DNA from: Adineta vaga
Taxonomy: Eukaryota; Rotifera
Length of the DNA stretch: 64,000 bases
Reading direction: 5' to 3'
Assembly (NCBI GenBank): GCA_021613535.1
Contig: CP075494.1
Location: forward strand, 5,332,001-5,396,000
The notes under the pieces are model-generated. The model was not told the origin of the DNA and did no database searches. It saw only the letters and a program-made list of their open reading frames with translations. The stretch's first letter is position 1. Each line of letters begins with the position of its first letter. The translations under genes were made by a program, and so were the position numbers. Shown in pieces: positions 26,811-38,002 of the stretch.

Positions 26811-27842
26811 TTATCGTGATGATGATGATGCCATTTGTCTTAGTTGATTAAGACAAACTTGTAATGCATCCTGTTCTTGTTTTGCTGTAATTGATTTTTT
26901 AACTTCACTGGTTATCCAATTGATCATGTTCGTTCTTTCGAAATCTTTACGGGCATTTTGAAGTGCTACTTGATAATCTAATCGTCGTTTAACAGCTTCA
27001 TACATTTGTCTCATTCGTTCACGATAAGCTGTTTCTAATGCCATGTGAACGATGTCTTTTCGAGCATCACCTAATTTACCAACACCTTTAGCACGTTCCA
27101 ATGATTCTTCATAACCATGTAACATTTTACCAGCCATTGCTTTTGAATTACTAACGACAGATGTATAACGATCGACTTCTTCTTGATGCCAACCACGAAA
27201 GACATCGCCGACAGTTGGACCGAGTCTAAAACGAAATTAGACAGTAATCACAATATGTTTTATTACTCTATGAAACTTACTTTTTAACAACTGTAATAAC
27301 AGCTGCAGCCAAAATTAAATATTCGGTAAAGTCGTACCATAAAACGATGTATTCTTTACTGAATCCATAAACAAGTAATCCATAGAAAAACATATATGGT
27401 CCAGTAACACCGGTTTTTTCATAGAAAAATTTAAACCATGATTCAGGTACACAATACCAACGTACTGCATTTGGTGCTTCTTGAAGTTTGTACGGTGGAT
27501 AATTAACTAAATCACGTTCAGGCCATTGATCATGAGGCCATAAACGTTTTCCATTGTGTTCCGTTCGCCATTTAATTGATGATAAATCTTTCAATGAATC
27601 TTCCACACGTAAAACTTTTTCATCACTTTTCTTTTCAACTAATGATTTGTCATCTAAATCAATGATTTCAATAAAGAATAGTAGAAGAAAAAAAAAATGA
27701 ATGAATGAATACCTGTTTTCAATGATTTTGCTTTCGCTGATGCATTTTGTAATAAAAGATTTGAAATTGATAATGGTCGAAAAGCAAGTGATAATGGTGA
27801 AGTTCCACCTGATATTAAAGGACGAGTAATCTTCGTGAACAT
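26811..27842 (-). CDS. ATP5PB: Mitochondrial ATP synthase F0 subunit b
   Basis: Three exons: 27842-27713, 27653-27281 and 27225-26811, with introns of 59 and 55 bp; 305 residues. The ATG at 27842 follows directly on TTACAG, a possible trans-splice or 5'-UTR splice acceptor. The first about 45 residues (MFTKITRPLISGGTSPLSL) look like a mitochondrial transit peptide rich in Arg/Ser. The family block EKTGVTGPYMFFYGLLVYG followed by SKEYIVL is the membrane hairpin of the mitochondrial b subunit. After it comes a long charged helical stalk that contacts the F1/OSCP part. Slightly longer than the vertebrate precursor (about 256 residues), with the extra length before the membrane hairpin. Confidence 0.93.
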
Positions 27843-28180
27843 CTGTAATACCAACGAGAACTTTCCTTTAGTCTGATTTTCGCTTCAAATAAACATAAAT
27901 AAACAAGTTTCTAAGGCGACCTCTATTATTCAAGAGTTTCCATCAAAATATTGTTTTTATATTAAGAGAAAAATTTTTCATCGACATTTTTCTAAAATTT
28001 AAATTCGTTCGCTAACTATTATGAAAAATTAGAAAATTTGATTCGAATGGCTTACTTTTCATCAATCAAGAATCGTCTGAGTCATCATCTAGTGAATAAT
28101 CTTTTCTCAATGGTTACAGTTAATATATAGTAATAGAGTAGATTAAACTGATTCATTTTTAACTTTCGAATAGATAATTA
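27843..28180. other. Divergent promoter region
   Basis: 338 bp between the start codons of the ATP synthase b gene (minus) and the small lysine-rich gene (plus). Promoters of both must lie here. AT-rich; no distinct motif recognised. Confidence 0.45.
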
Positions 28181-28770
28181 ATGTTGTCTTTTATTCGTAA
28201 ACGTCTTCCATCCAAAGATCAAAGTTACGAGCACGAGATATGTAAAGTATGATATTTAACAAAGCAATATTGTTGAACTTTTTTCTTTTATTCATTTATT
28301 TTACTTGAAGGAACGTAATAATGAACAGATAAAACAAGTCGACTTAGAAGAAGATTCACGTGTTAATGAAAGAAAGAAGAAAAAGAAAGAAAAAATGAAA
28401 CCATCTATTAATGAACTTGTTATTAGTTCAAGTATTAGAGCAAATCAATCGTATTCTGATATCGATTATCTTCCAATGTCGTTTGGTGGTTTAACAAAAG
28501 CTACTCCTGATTCAAACATATCAGAAACGAACGGTAAAATAATTTATTTAGTTTTTTGTTTTCATATTTAAGATTCTTTCTCAGATTGTTATATAAATCC
28601 GTCAGATATTAATCAAGTAAGAACTATTTATGTACAATTGATTTCATCATTCTGTTTTATTTGTCAAGATTAATCGCGATCAAATACATATGCCAGCAAT
28701 AGAAGTGAACAAATCTCAAGTTATCAATCATCTAGTAGCCATCATTCCGAAAAATTTTGATAGAAAATGA
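28181..28770 (+). CDS. Small lysine-rich protein, unknown function
   Basis: Four exons, 28181-28246, 28311-28533, 28585-28616 and 28669-28770, with introns of 64, 51 and 52 bp; 140 residues. Exon 2 encodes a strongly basic run (NERKKKKKEKMK) followed by a Ser-rich, probably disordered part. No signal peptide, membrane segment or known domain was seen. The clean splice sites and exact frame support a real gene. The short gap (154 bp) to the next gene on the same strand suggests the two could share a transcript. Function not recognised. Confidence 0.6.
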
Positions 28771-28924
28771 ACAAATAATTCAAATCTTTCGATCATCGTC
28801 TTTCATGTCTCGTTATTTTTTTTTTGTTATAACAATCAATATTTTGTTTTCTTTCCTAAAATCTTCTTTTTTTACTCAATAAAATTGAAACAGATGTTTT
28901 GCTAAAGCGATTATTATTCTAGAA

Positions 28925-29918
28925 ATGAATTTGCTTGGTATTGATGTTAGTGGTGCATGCGCTACTTTTTCTCGTCTTTGTTATTTCGGTGCACCATGGT
29001 ATTCGGTGATTTTGCAATGGTATCGTCAACAACGATCTGATCATTATCGTTATCCAACTTCAGCTGATGATATTCAAATAGTTTATGAATCAAAGAATTA
29101 TTTTGTTGTAAATAAAGATGATCTTGTTCCAATCGATGCATTTGATGCACCTGCTCAAGTCAATGTTACTAAACAAGTAAAACAATGGTTTCATAAACGT
29201 GAAACTGAACGCTTTCTAAAACAAGATAGACCTGCAACAGACGAACAGACTGAACAATGGAGTAAAAGTTTAGCACAAAAAGTTGAAGATATTCGATATT
29301 GTCATCGACTTGATTTAGGTAACAGTTCTTGTTTTTTTTCTTATTCGAATCAAATCAAATCATTCGCTTGATTTAGGAACAAGTGGTTGTATGTGTTATG
29401 CACGTTCACCAAGTGCAAGTTATCTTGCTTATAAAGCATTTATTGATAAACGTGTTTTGAAATATTATCTAGCACTTGTTCATGGACATCTTCATGCATC
29501 GTATCCAATATTTGTCGATGTTCCAATTGGAGAAAATGCTTCATGTTACGGACGAATTATGTGTACAAGTGATCATCCATATTGTACATCTGCAAAACCT
29601 GCTCAATCTCATATTGATGTTTTGGAACATGGAGAATATGATGGAAAACCAGCAACGAAAGTTATGGTAAGAATTCTAACAGGTAAACGACATCAAATTC
29701 GTCTGCATATGAATTATTTGGGTCATCCAATCATTGGTGATTATCTTTATACTGAACCAATTGATTATAAACCACATCGAATTATGTTACATGCACGATC
29801 ATTAACAATACACACAGAACAAGAATTGATTGATGCATTAGCAAAAGATCCTTTTGTTACTCAAATAGATCCGAAATGGAAAAAAACTCGAACAATTTAT
29901 CCAGTCAATCGATGGTAG
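28925..29918 (+). CDS. RluA-family RNA pseudouridine synthase, RPUSD1-like
   Basis: Two exons, 28925-29318 and 29377-29918, with a 58-bp intron; 311 residues. It isomerises uridine to pseudouridine in RNA. The catalytic motif HRLDLGTSG lies at 127-135, with the Asp at 130, and is split by the intron after the first base of Gly132. Other family blocks are YYLALVHGHL and ILTGKRHQIRLHMNYLGHPI-IGDYLY. The length and the block KVMVRILTGKRHQIRLH-to-RIMLHA fit RPUSD1 rather than the longer mitochondrial RPUSD3/4. An N-terminal stretch before about residue 45 (FSRLCYFGAPWYSVILQWY) is hydrophobic and might target the protein. The upstream gap ends in AAACAG just before the coding region, a plausible (trans-)splice acceptor. 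Confidence 0.9.
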
Positions 29919-30252
29919 TTTTTTTGTTTGAATGATGATATCATCTAGTCTGTTCGTTGTAACTTTCATGTTTCAATAATAAATGATATCTCCGTTTTCT
30001 CAGGATTATAATATTGAATATCTGTTTAATGAATGGTAGCGTTCATTTATATGTAAAATAAATGAACGTTTATGAATATGGTAGATTCATAAGCAAGCAT
30101 CTCTTAGATGGAGTAGGTCAAAGGAGGACATCTTTGAATTGAAAGAAACCTTTGTCAACATGATAATTTCGTTATCATCAAAGCACAATGATGTAATGAA
30201 AATAAAAGATGTTTATATATATATATATATATAAAGCACTCGCGCAGTAGGA
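29919..30252. promoter_or_regulatory. Intergenic with TATA-rich promoter of LEG1-like gene
   Basis: 334 bp. The main feature is a perfect TA run at 30214-30234 ending in ATAAAGC. If it works as a TATA box, transcription would begin about 25-30 bases later, downstream of the first ATG (30253) and before the ATG at 30280. That favours the second start for the LEG1-like protein. Confidence 0.45.
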
Positions 30253-31380
30253 ATGATGTACTTTGTTGCTTACACTGATATGAAAATGACATCTGCAAAT
30301 CTTTTATTTCTACTTACTATACTTTTGATGATTTTATCATTGAATGCTTCAAATATAAATGAACGTTTACCAACATTTTGGAATGAAGCACCTTCGTCGA
30401 TATCAGATTATCCTTTTGCTTCTAATTATTCATCAGTACAAACACCATTACGAATAATTAATCCATGGTTATATATCGATCGACTTGGTTTATATAAAAT
30501 TTTAATTTTAACAACAACACCATTAATGCCATTTTGTTCGTCATCAAATTTTTCAAATATTCTCTTCGGTCTTCCCACTCAATTCGGATGGCAATATGAT
30601 TCTAATCGATTATTTTCCAATGGAACAAAACAAATTTCTACCGACAGTTGGTGGGCATCAGCTAATTATTATCTGTCAGTCATTCCTTTTCTAGCTGCTG
30701 TGGACGTCGGTATTATTCGACAAGATTCATTTGAATTAGTTCGCCGTGAAGATTTTTGTGCAAATTCTACTGAATGCTTTCATCAAGTTCCCGAAACAAT
30801 GACGAGATGGCGTACTTTTTTCTCTAATTTATTACAGGCAAATTATTGCCGAAGTAATTCATTTGATGATCGTATTATCGATCGATGTTATTTGGGTCCA
30901 ATGTGGTCAGCTCATAGAGTGACTATTCAGCAGGCACTTCCATTAATTGCATCGAAAGTATCTTTATTACCATCGATTACTGAACAACGTTTTGGTATAG
31001 ACTGGGCAAATCTTGTTGATTTTATTGGTATGGCACGTGAAAATACAAATCTATCAAATGTACTCATATATCAAGATCAATTCTTTCCAAAACGACTTTT
31101 ACGAAACGATGATCATCCACCTAATTGTCCAGATTTATCTCCAACAGTTAATCAAGGTTTACAACTTTTATTTTCAATCAAACCAGAATGGCATCCTGAA
31201 ATGATAAAATTATGGACACGAGCAACATGTAATTATGAATCTAGACAAGATGCACAACATGTCTTACAAATAGCAGCAATATCGAAAGCAACAGCAGTGA
31301 AATATTATACTGAGGCTATATTCAAATCACATTTATATAAATGTGATCAAAATGATGTTTTTAAAACTATTAAAAAATAA
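30253..31380 (+). CDS. LEG1-like secreted protein
   Basis: Intronless frame of 375 codons. The best start is probably the Met at residue 10 or 12 (30280 or 30286), which puts a typical signal peptide (SANLLFLLTILLMILSLNA) at the very N-terminus. The body matches the LEG1 (liver-enriched gene 1, DUF781) family. Blocks are INPWLYIDRLGLYKIL, FGLPTQFGWQYDSNRL and STDSWWASANYYLSVIPFLA. Vertebrate LEG1 is a secreted glycoprotein needed for liver and mucosal functions; the biochemical activity is not settled. Several N-x-S/T sites and paired cysteines fit secretion. Length is close to that of vertebrate members (about 330). Confidence 0.88.
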   Translation: MMYFVAYTDMKMTSANLLFLLTILLMILSLNASNINERLPTFWNEAPSSISDYPFASNYSSVQTPLRIINPWLYIDRLGLYKILILTTTPLMPFCSSSNFSNILFGLPTQFGWQYDSNRLFSNGTKQISTDSWWASANYYLSVIPFLAAVDVGIIRQDSFELVRREDFCANSTECFHQVPETMTRWRTFFSNLLQANYCRSNSFDDRIIDRCYLGPMWSAHRVTIQQALPLIASKVSLLPSITEQRFGIDWANLVDFIGMARENTNLSNVLIYQDQFFPKRLLRNDDHPPNCPDLSPTVNQGLQLLFSIKPEWHPEMIKLWTRATCNYESRQDAQHVLQIAAISKATAVKYYTEAIFKSHLYKCDQNDVFKTIKK

Positions 31381-31768
31381 ACATATCTTTGGTAAACCAC
31401 CAAATAATGATTGTCGTTGCGTTTATCCTGGAAAATAAGCTTCGATTTTATTTCACAGATGGTATTTTTTGCTTGTAATGGAATTCATATCATATTCAAT
31501 AAATGAATAGATTGAATTGACTCTATTCTGAGAGTATTTTTACTGATGATCATATATAAGATATGTCCTGCGGATCAATTAATTCATTCACAGAATTCAC
31601 CTTTAATCATATATGAATCATTATGAATCATGAGTTTATCATGTCATTTCACCATTCTATGCGATGATAAGCCACGTCAACATTTTCTATTTTATAATTA
31701 AATCTTTATATCATTTTTAGTTTTCTATCTATACGACATAAGGGAATTTATATTGTACATTGCAACGA
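31381..31768. other. Intergenic, nothing recognised
   Basis: 388 bp between the LEG1-like and TMEM272-like genes on the same strand. An AATAAA signal about 118 bases after the LEG1 stop may end its mRNA. Nothing else stands out. Confidence 0.5.
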
Positions 31769-32439
31769 ATGGGCAATCTTAGAAAAATCTGCATACTATT
31801 TGCGTTCTATGTTGCTTCGCTTTGTATCCTACTTGGGGTACCCATAAGCTCCTTATATGTAGGTTTTACAAAATATGATGACTGTCCATACGAACCATTT
31901 TTAACACAAGGTTTAATTATTTTTGGATGGATGAGCATGGCCTGTAGTATCATTGCATTGATTCTAGTAAGTATACCATTTGTCTGTCTTTCGATATTTC
32001 GTTTGATGAGATAAGAGTATAGTTATTATCAATGCTACATGTATTCTTTTAGACCATTATATCAATTTATAAAACCGATGATTCAGGTACTCATTTGTAT
32101 TATCTTTTATATGCTACTCTCGTAATAGCTATTTATGTTATTAGCGGTGCTATCTTAGCATTTAGTGTAAGTATACTTTCAATGATAAATTTTATTTACA
32201 TATTCCATACACGATCTATTTAGATAACATATGTACTACGCACAAAATCAATTCAGTATCAATCTGAAAATCCCATAGATACAGAGTCATTCTGTCATTC
32301 ATTGGTTTATAATTACTGCATAACTTTTGCCACTATTGCAATTATATTTTCAGCAATATATTTAATTTTTATGATTCGATTTCTTCCTATTGAAGTATAT
32401 AGATGTTTTGGGCGACGACAAAGACATAGAAGACAATAA
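31769..32439 (+). CDS. Four-pass membrane protein, TMEM272-like
   Basis: Three exons, 31769-31966, 32053-32166 and 32224-32439, with introns of 86 and 57 bp, all phase 0; 175 residues. Four hydrophobic segments are visible. The segment GVPISSLYVG followed by DDCPYEPFL matches the signature of TMEM272-like proteins, where the second segment precedes a D-C-P motif. The C-terminal tail is short and basic (CFGRRQRHRRQ). Molecular function of this family is unknown. The start at 31769 is the first ATG in frame. Confidence 0.75.
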
Positions 32440-33533
32440 AGAATAAATATTCAGCCTAGTTCATCGATAGTATGCTGACTACAATATTTTGATGTTTACA
32501 ATCTAGATATGTATGTATAGACAACTAATCGATAACCTTTATGCTATGATGAGCAGATCAAAACTTACTATATTCATTCGCGCATTGTTCACATTAATTT
32601 CGAAAGAAAGTTCATAGTTGAATAATCTCTATACAAACAAGTCATTAATTCTGCATTGTTCACACTTAATCACTTTCTTTTTTAGTTTGAGAAGACTACT
32701 AAAAGAGCATTTCATTCAATACACATTATTTACATTTGTCTTTACACTCTTGCTTGAATATTCATTTCTAAAAATTGCTTCATAGCGACATCTGCACAAG
32801 CCATGTTTGATTGCTGTGAATAAATGAATGAGTTACATTGTAACAGATGAATCATTTGTTTCTTCGGATACATGACATGAAACTATTTGTCATTATAATG
32901 ATGGTATATTCTCCAACATGATGAAATTTAGATTGTCTTGATTCATCATGTTTCATTCATACATAATTCGATGTTCTCATTCAGACAAGTACGCACAGAA
33001 GACATTACATTAATTGAAATAAATATGTATATTTTTGCGATTTTGATCAAACAAAATAATCTGTTTTCGACTTGAAAATAAATCCTTTTTATTTTTATTC
33101 TTTTAAGAATATCTTATTTTATCGAACAATCATCGCGACATATTCCACTGATTACCTACACATATATTCTTTGAGATAACAGGTAAACTATCGTGATAAT
33201 TAGTCATTTTTCTTTTCATTCAGTCTTCTTGATTGAATAATGTTTGTTTCTGTCCATTTATTTCACCATTTCGTTTTTTTTCTTTTCGTTTCTTTCCCTA
33301 TCAATCTATTCAATCGATGTTTGTATTTTTCTTTTCTACCTTGATCATCAAAAGTACAAGAAGAGAAATATCTAAGCGACATACCTTTTCTTCCTTTCGA
33401 TTTGTTTGTCAACATTAGTGACAGACAGACAACGATTGAAAATTGTTTGTGTCCAAAATAGTTGATCGTTTTCTTTATCATTAAACTAATTTGTTTTCTC
33501 ATTTTAGTCGATCAAAATTAATAGAAATAACTC
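32440..33533. other. Intergenic, nothing recognised
   Basis: About 1.1 kb. AT-rich, with T-rich tracts. It ends in TTTTAG at 33502-33507, a likely trans-splice or 5'-UTR acceptor about 26 bases before the RBR start codon. Overlapping short ORFs at 33233-33502 on both strands are not supported. Confidence 0.5.
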
Positions 33534-35304
33534 ATGGCAGAACCTCCTCCAGCGCCTCCACTTCCTTCATTTCTCACAACAAATCTCACACCGCCCATTC
33601 GTTTAGTTGCAGCTGAAGCTTCGACATTAGTTCCATCACCTAAACATAATCGTTGTAAAATTCAAACAACTAGATTATCTTCTAGAAGAAAATCTCGAGA
33701 TCGTTCATCGAGCTCATCAACATCTACTAGTCGATCATCGTCACCGAGTTCCTTGGCCTCATTTTCTGCTCGTCAAAATTATGAAGAAGATGCAAGTAGT
33801 ATCGACGAGGCAAATGAAGAACTGGCACAATTGCAAGCACGTCTGCAAACTTTACAACGATTATGTGAGTTATATAATGGACGAGAGATTCGAATTGAAA
33901 TTTCATTTCTTTTGAGTTATTAGTATCAACTAATATCTTTTTACACTTTGACTTTATATTAGAAGTGCTTTGGAATTCTCTGCAGACAGTTTTTTTTTAT
34001 CATGAATAGGATCGAGTACATACAAATATTAAGAAGAGAAAATAAAAATCTTTTTTTCCTCTTTCTAGTACCTCGTGATTCACTTCTCTCATTAGATGAT
34101 CAACCTGTAACAGTATTAGTCAATGCCGAATGTCAAGTATGTCTTGAAGAATCTCCAATACGCCCGTTATCTTGTTGTTCATCAACTGTTTGTTCATCGT
34201 GTATTCATTCGTATTTAACATCGCATATAAACGAAGCACAAATACGTATATCATGTCCATCATGTCAACATATTTTAACTCGTGAAGAAATTCTCGGTCT
34301 ATTAATGGAAAAAGATGAAACTGGTGAACTAGCTGAAAAATATAAACGTTTCTTTGCTGATATTAATCGTGAACCACATATTAAAACGTGTCCACAATGT
34401 TGTGCAATAAAGGAAATTGACAAGACGTTATTTGAAGGTATTCGATGGAAGAAGAATATTCCACGACATGTAGTTTGTGATGAATGTCAATTTAATTGGT
34501 GTTTCTATTGTCATGCACCATGGCATGAACGAATGACTTGTAAAGAATATCGTGAAGGAGAAAAATTACTTCGAACATGGGCTGCACAAACAAATAATAA
34601 TCAACAAAATGCTCAACAATGTCCACGATGCAAAGTGAGTTGAAAATAAAAATCTTTTGAGAGTGAAAGCAATTGAATGAAATCTTTTCTTCTTTTCAGG
34701 TATTTATATCACGTAATGGTGGATGTCCACATATGGTTTGTTCGAAATGTCATTGTGATTTTTGTTATAATTGTGGCAAACGACGATTTGGAAATAAATT
34801 TCTTGGCACACATGAAAGTCGATTATCTCCTTTCGGTAAATCTTTCAAATCTTCTCGGTAAAGAATAGAGTATGATGATGATTTCTTTTAGGATGTAAAT
34901 ATAATTTCTATCCAGATAAACCAGCTGTACGTTATACAGTTCGTGGATTAGTTGCAGGCGCTGCAACATTAGCTGCTCCTGTAGCAGCTGTTGGCGCAGT
35001 TGCATTATTAGCTGTTGGAACGACAATCGCTGCACCTACTTATGGAACTTATCGATTAGTAAAACATATACGAAATAAACGTCGAGCGCGTCGTATGCTC
35101 AATCAATTAGCTATTTCATCGGAAATAAGCGAAAGTACCTCTACGAGCATTCATGATAATGGTGATGATGACGATGATGATGAAGATGTGAAGCGTGCTA
35201 AGCAAGCTAGTTTAGAAACTTATCGAGATGAACAAACAAGACAAGGTTTAGTACAAGTTAATATAAATGAAAGTGATGATGATGATGATAGTTTTGATGG
35301 ATAA
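33534..35304 (+). CDS. RBR-type E3 ubiquitin ligase with C-terminal membrane segment (RNF217-like)
   Basis: Four exons, 33534-33864, 34069-34634, 34700-34835 and 34892-35304; 481 residues. The N-terminus is Pro/Ser-rich and disordered. RING1 begins near residue 131 (ECQVCLEE, then SCCSSTVCSSCIHSYL). The IBR follows (KTCPQCCAI, CDECQFNWCFYC), and RING2 begins at about 297 (CPRCK, then the catalytic-cysteine block NGGCPHMVCSKC and FCYNCG). After that comes an Ala/Val-rich hydrophobic stretch (AAPVAAVGAVALLAVG), an Arg-rich segment and an Asp-rich tail. The order RBR then membrane anchor resembles RNF217 or RNF144-type ligases. RBR enzymes take ubiquitin from the E2 onto the RING2 Cys before passing it to the substrate. 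The last exon has a run of seven acidic residues. Confidence 0.88.
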
Positions 35305-35754
35305 CTCTAATCATAAATATAAGTGTGATCTAGCTATTTCCTAAAAAAAATAAGCCAAATATATTTTTTCTTCTTGTGCATGCATGTATTGATCTCTCTA
35401 GTACGTTTACTATCACGATTGTGGTTATTTCTATTGCGTTCCGTTTAATCGTAATGTTTTTCTCGTTTATTTTGATACAAAAATATACATATAATTTATT
35501 AGAAATCTTTCCTAAATATTCGGGTTTTACCATATCATTTGATATGATAATCTTCATTTATGAGTGATTTAATTTTTGTTGGCTGATTGGATTATTATAA
35601 TCTATATTTTGTCTATCGAAAGAAATTACATGCCATTTTCTTATATGGATTTAATGCTGTGTTGTCTATGAAAGATGAAGAAAACGTGACAAATGAGTGT
35701 TAAAGGAAATCGAAGGTTTAAAAATGAAAGAACTTTGTAGATATGTAAAAGATA
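35305..35754. other. Intergenic, left flank of mobile element
   Basis: 450 bp between the RBR stop and the mariner-like element. No gene. The last two bases (35753-35754, TA) are the element's target-site duplication. Confidence 0.55.
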
Positions 35755-35792
35755 ACCCCTGTTGCATAAGTTTTGAGACAAATTTGTTTTAT
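35755..35792 (+). repeat. Left terminal inverted repeat of mariner-like element
   Basis: 38 bp, identical on reversal to 37034-37071. Preceded by the TA duplication. Confidence 0.95.
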
Positions 35793-35869
35793 CCGTTTTT
35801 TTCGAACAACAAGCTTTCATTTTTTATTTTTCCTATATAACAAAAGTACTAATGCTACTGTACAAAAAA

Positions 35870-36919
35870 TCAAAAAGAACAGGCTTCATAAGGTCCTTTA
35901 TCAGCAATTCGTCGAAGCTTTTTTGCTATGCCTGAAAACATGGTTTGTACAACTTTAATATCAACTTCATCTAATTTTTTCCTAATTCTTCTCTTCAATT
36001 GATCAATGTTTTGTGCTTCCCAACCACCAGCATATACCATTTGTTCAAGAATAGACCAAAATGTTTCGATTGGTCGAGCTTGTGGACAGTTTTGTGGATT
36101 TTCTTGTTCAGATACAAAACGAATGTTATTTTCATCTAAATATTCGATCACTTGATGAGCATAATGGCTTCTCGCCAGATCAGGCCAGAACAACACATTT
36201 TGTTTAGAATGATTGTTTTGAATAAATGGCATCAAACGAGCTTTAATACAATTATTTAAATAAGTAGTTTTGGTAATAGCTTGTTTTTGTTGTGAGAAGA
36301 AGGGCTCGGAGATACCATATTCGGACACGGCAATCCACACCATAATTTTGGGTTCAAATTTTTTCGTTCGTTTAAATTTTACTTATGGTGGTGCAGCACT
36401 TGGATCAGATGTATAAAAACCACGGTTAGCAGATATCGATTCATTATGTAATAGGAAATACTTTTCATCATCCAACACTAATTCAACATTATCTTCAGAT
36501 AATGCTCGGCATAATCGTCTTGCACGTGTTGGAATTTCATCAAGTTGTTTGTCGGTGTATTTGGGTGCTCGTTTCTTTTTTCGATACGTAATACCCATAG
36601 CTTTTAATTGTCGACTGAGTGTAGAAATATCGACATTAAATTCTGGTTGAATTTGACGTAATGAAACTCCAGTCTTTTGGTCAGTCAAGCGTTTTAGTCG
36701 ATTTAATTGTTGTGTTGATAATTTTTTAGGACGACCAACTCTAGGCTTATCACCAATAGCACCAAATTCTTCATACTTTTTAATGATTCGATATATAGTT
36801 GGACGTGGAATTTGTTCTTGTAAAAAATGATTTACAGTAATTCTTTTTTCATGTTTAGCAAAGTTCACGTAGTGTTGTACAATGCGTTTTTCAAGGAATT
36901 CTCTTTCTGAACGTGCCAT
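35870..36919 (-). pseudogene. DD37E mariner-like transposase, one in-frame stop
   Basis: From the ATG at 36919 to the stop at 35870 the frame runs 349 codons and is interrupted once by TAA at 36383-36385, with no shift of frame. The N-terminal half is a paired helix-turn-helix DNA-binding region (PRPTIYRIIKKYEEFG, GRPKKLS, GVSLRQIQPEF). The catalytic part has LVLDDEKYF (first Asp), FWPDLARSHYA (second Asp) and PQARPIETFW (Glu). The stop sits after DPSAAPP and before VKFKRTKKFEPKIMVW, so it removes the second and third catalytic residues. This copy should be inactive unless the stop is read through; full-length copies elsewhere could still move it in trans. Confidence 0.9.
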
Positions 36920-37033
36920 TTTATTATGAATAAAGATGAACTAATTTATTTTAGATCAAACTGAACTTCTTTCAACGCTCTATCACGTGATATAGGGAGA
37001 AAGGAAAAAAAGTTTGTTTAACCCGAGATATAT

Positions 37034-37071
37034 ATAAAACAAATTTGTCTCAAAACTTATGCAACAGGGGT
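37034..37071 (-). repeat. Right terminal inverted repeat of mariner-like element
   Basis: 38 bp, exact reverse complement of 35755-35792. Followed by TA. Confidence 0.95.
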
Positions 37072-38002
37072 TATGTGTGCGTCATCTGTTGAATCGTTTC
37101 GCAATGGTTGAAGTATAACCAGTAGATAATTCAAAGACAATCTTTCTTTTCAATTTTGTTCATACGTCTTCACTTCATTCGATATAAAACATGATGTACA
37201 ACTGTTTGCTAACTATGATGAGTGAATTAACTTGTATTAGGTATGGTTTTATGTTGAATTCGAATACACAGTAGTATTCTGTTCTTCTTATTACATAGAG
37301 TAATTTAATCGTTAGGAAAAAACCTACATAATGAAATCTCATAAATATTTTTAACGAAAGTCCATGTGATTCATACACAATGTTGTCATTGCAGCATCTA
37401 TACAATCAATTTCATTTATTCTGTATCGTATTTAAAATTTGTTTTTATTGCCGTAATTTCAATGTAATCGTTTGACTAATATTGCAAGTAGTAAAGAAAA
37501 ATCAACAATCATCCGTAAGAAGTAAGTGAGTCGTTTACAAAATTATAGGAAGTAAAATAATAGTGACTCATATGCCATACAATTAGAAATTCCCTTAATT
37601 TGATAAGAAATAATAAATATATTTCATTTGTGAATTGAAATCAAATTAGGCTATAATTTAGAGAGCTGATACTTGTCAACGTTTATTTTCGATCGATCAA
37701 GAACATATAGGATACATATGACTTTGAAAACGAGAGGAAGAGAATGCTAAGTTTTGGAAATAGTGTCGTACGTTTTATTCGATTTACACTGCGTCATATT
37801 AATTGTGAATAATAATGACGACAAGGAAACGAATAAACGATAGATATGAATAATTTTATGCAATAGAGTGAAAAGTGAGATATAGGTGAGGTATATCCAT
37901 TAGTGTTTTATCATGATTCTTCAACTAATTCGATAACAATCAAGAAGCGGCGAAATACTATGTTTTATAATGAATCGTTGTATTTTTAGAATATAAATAG
38001 AA
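37072..38002. other. Intergenic, nothing recognised
   Basis: About 930 bp between the mobile element and the TRAF gene. AT-rich; the 76-codon minus ORF at 37175-37405 is not convincing. Confidence 0.5.

Larger units (their letters stand above)
35755..37071 (-). mobile_element. Mariner-superfamily DNA transposon, DD37E type
   Basis: A 1317-bp element flanked on each side by TA (35753-35754 and 37072-37073), the target duplication of Tc1/mariner transposons. Both ends carry the same 38-bp inverted repeat, 35755-35792 and 37034-37071, beginning ACCCCTGTTGCATAAG, with no mismatch. Inside is one transposase frame on minus, broken by a single stop codon. The spacing between the second and third catalytic residues is 37, defining the DD37E group best known from insects. 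Perfect terminal repeats point to recent insertion. Confidence 0.93.
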
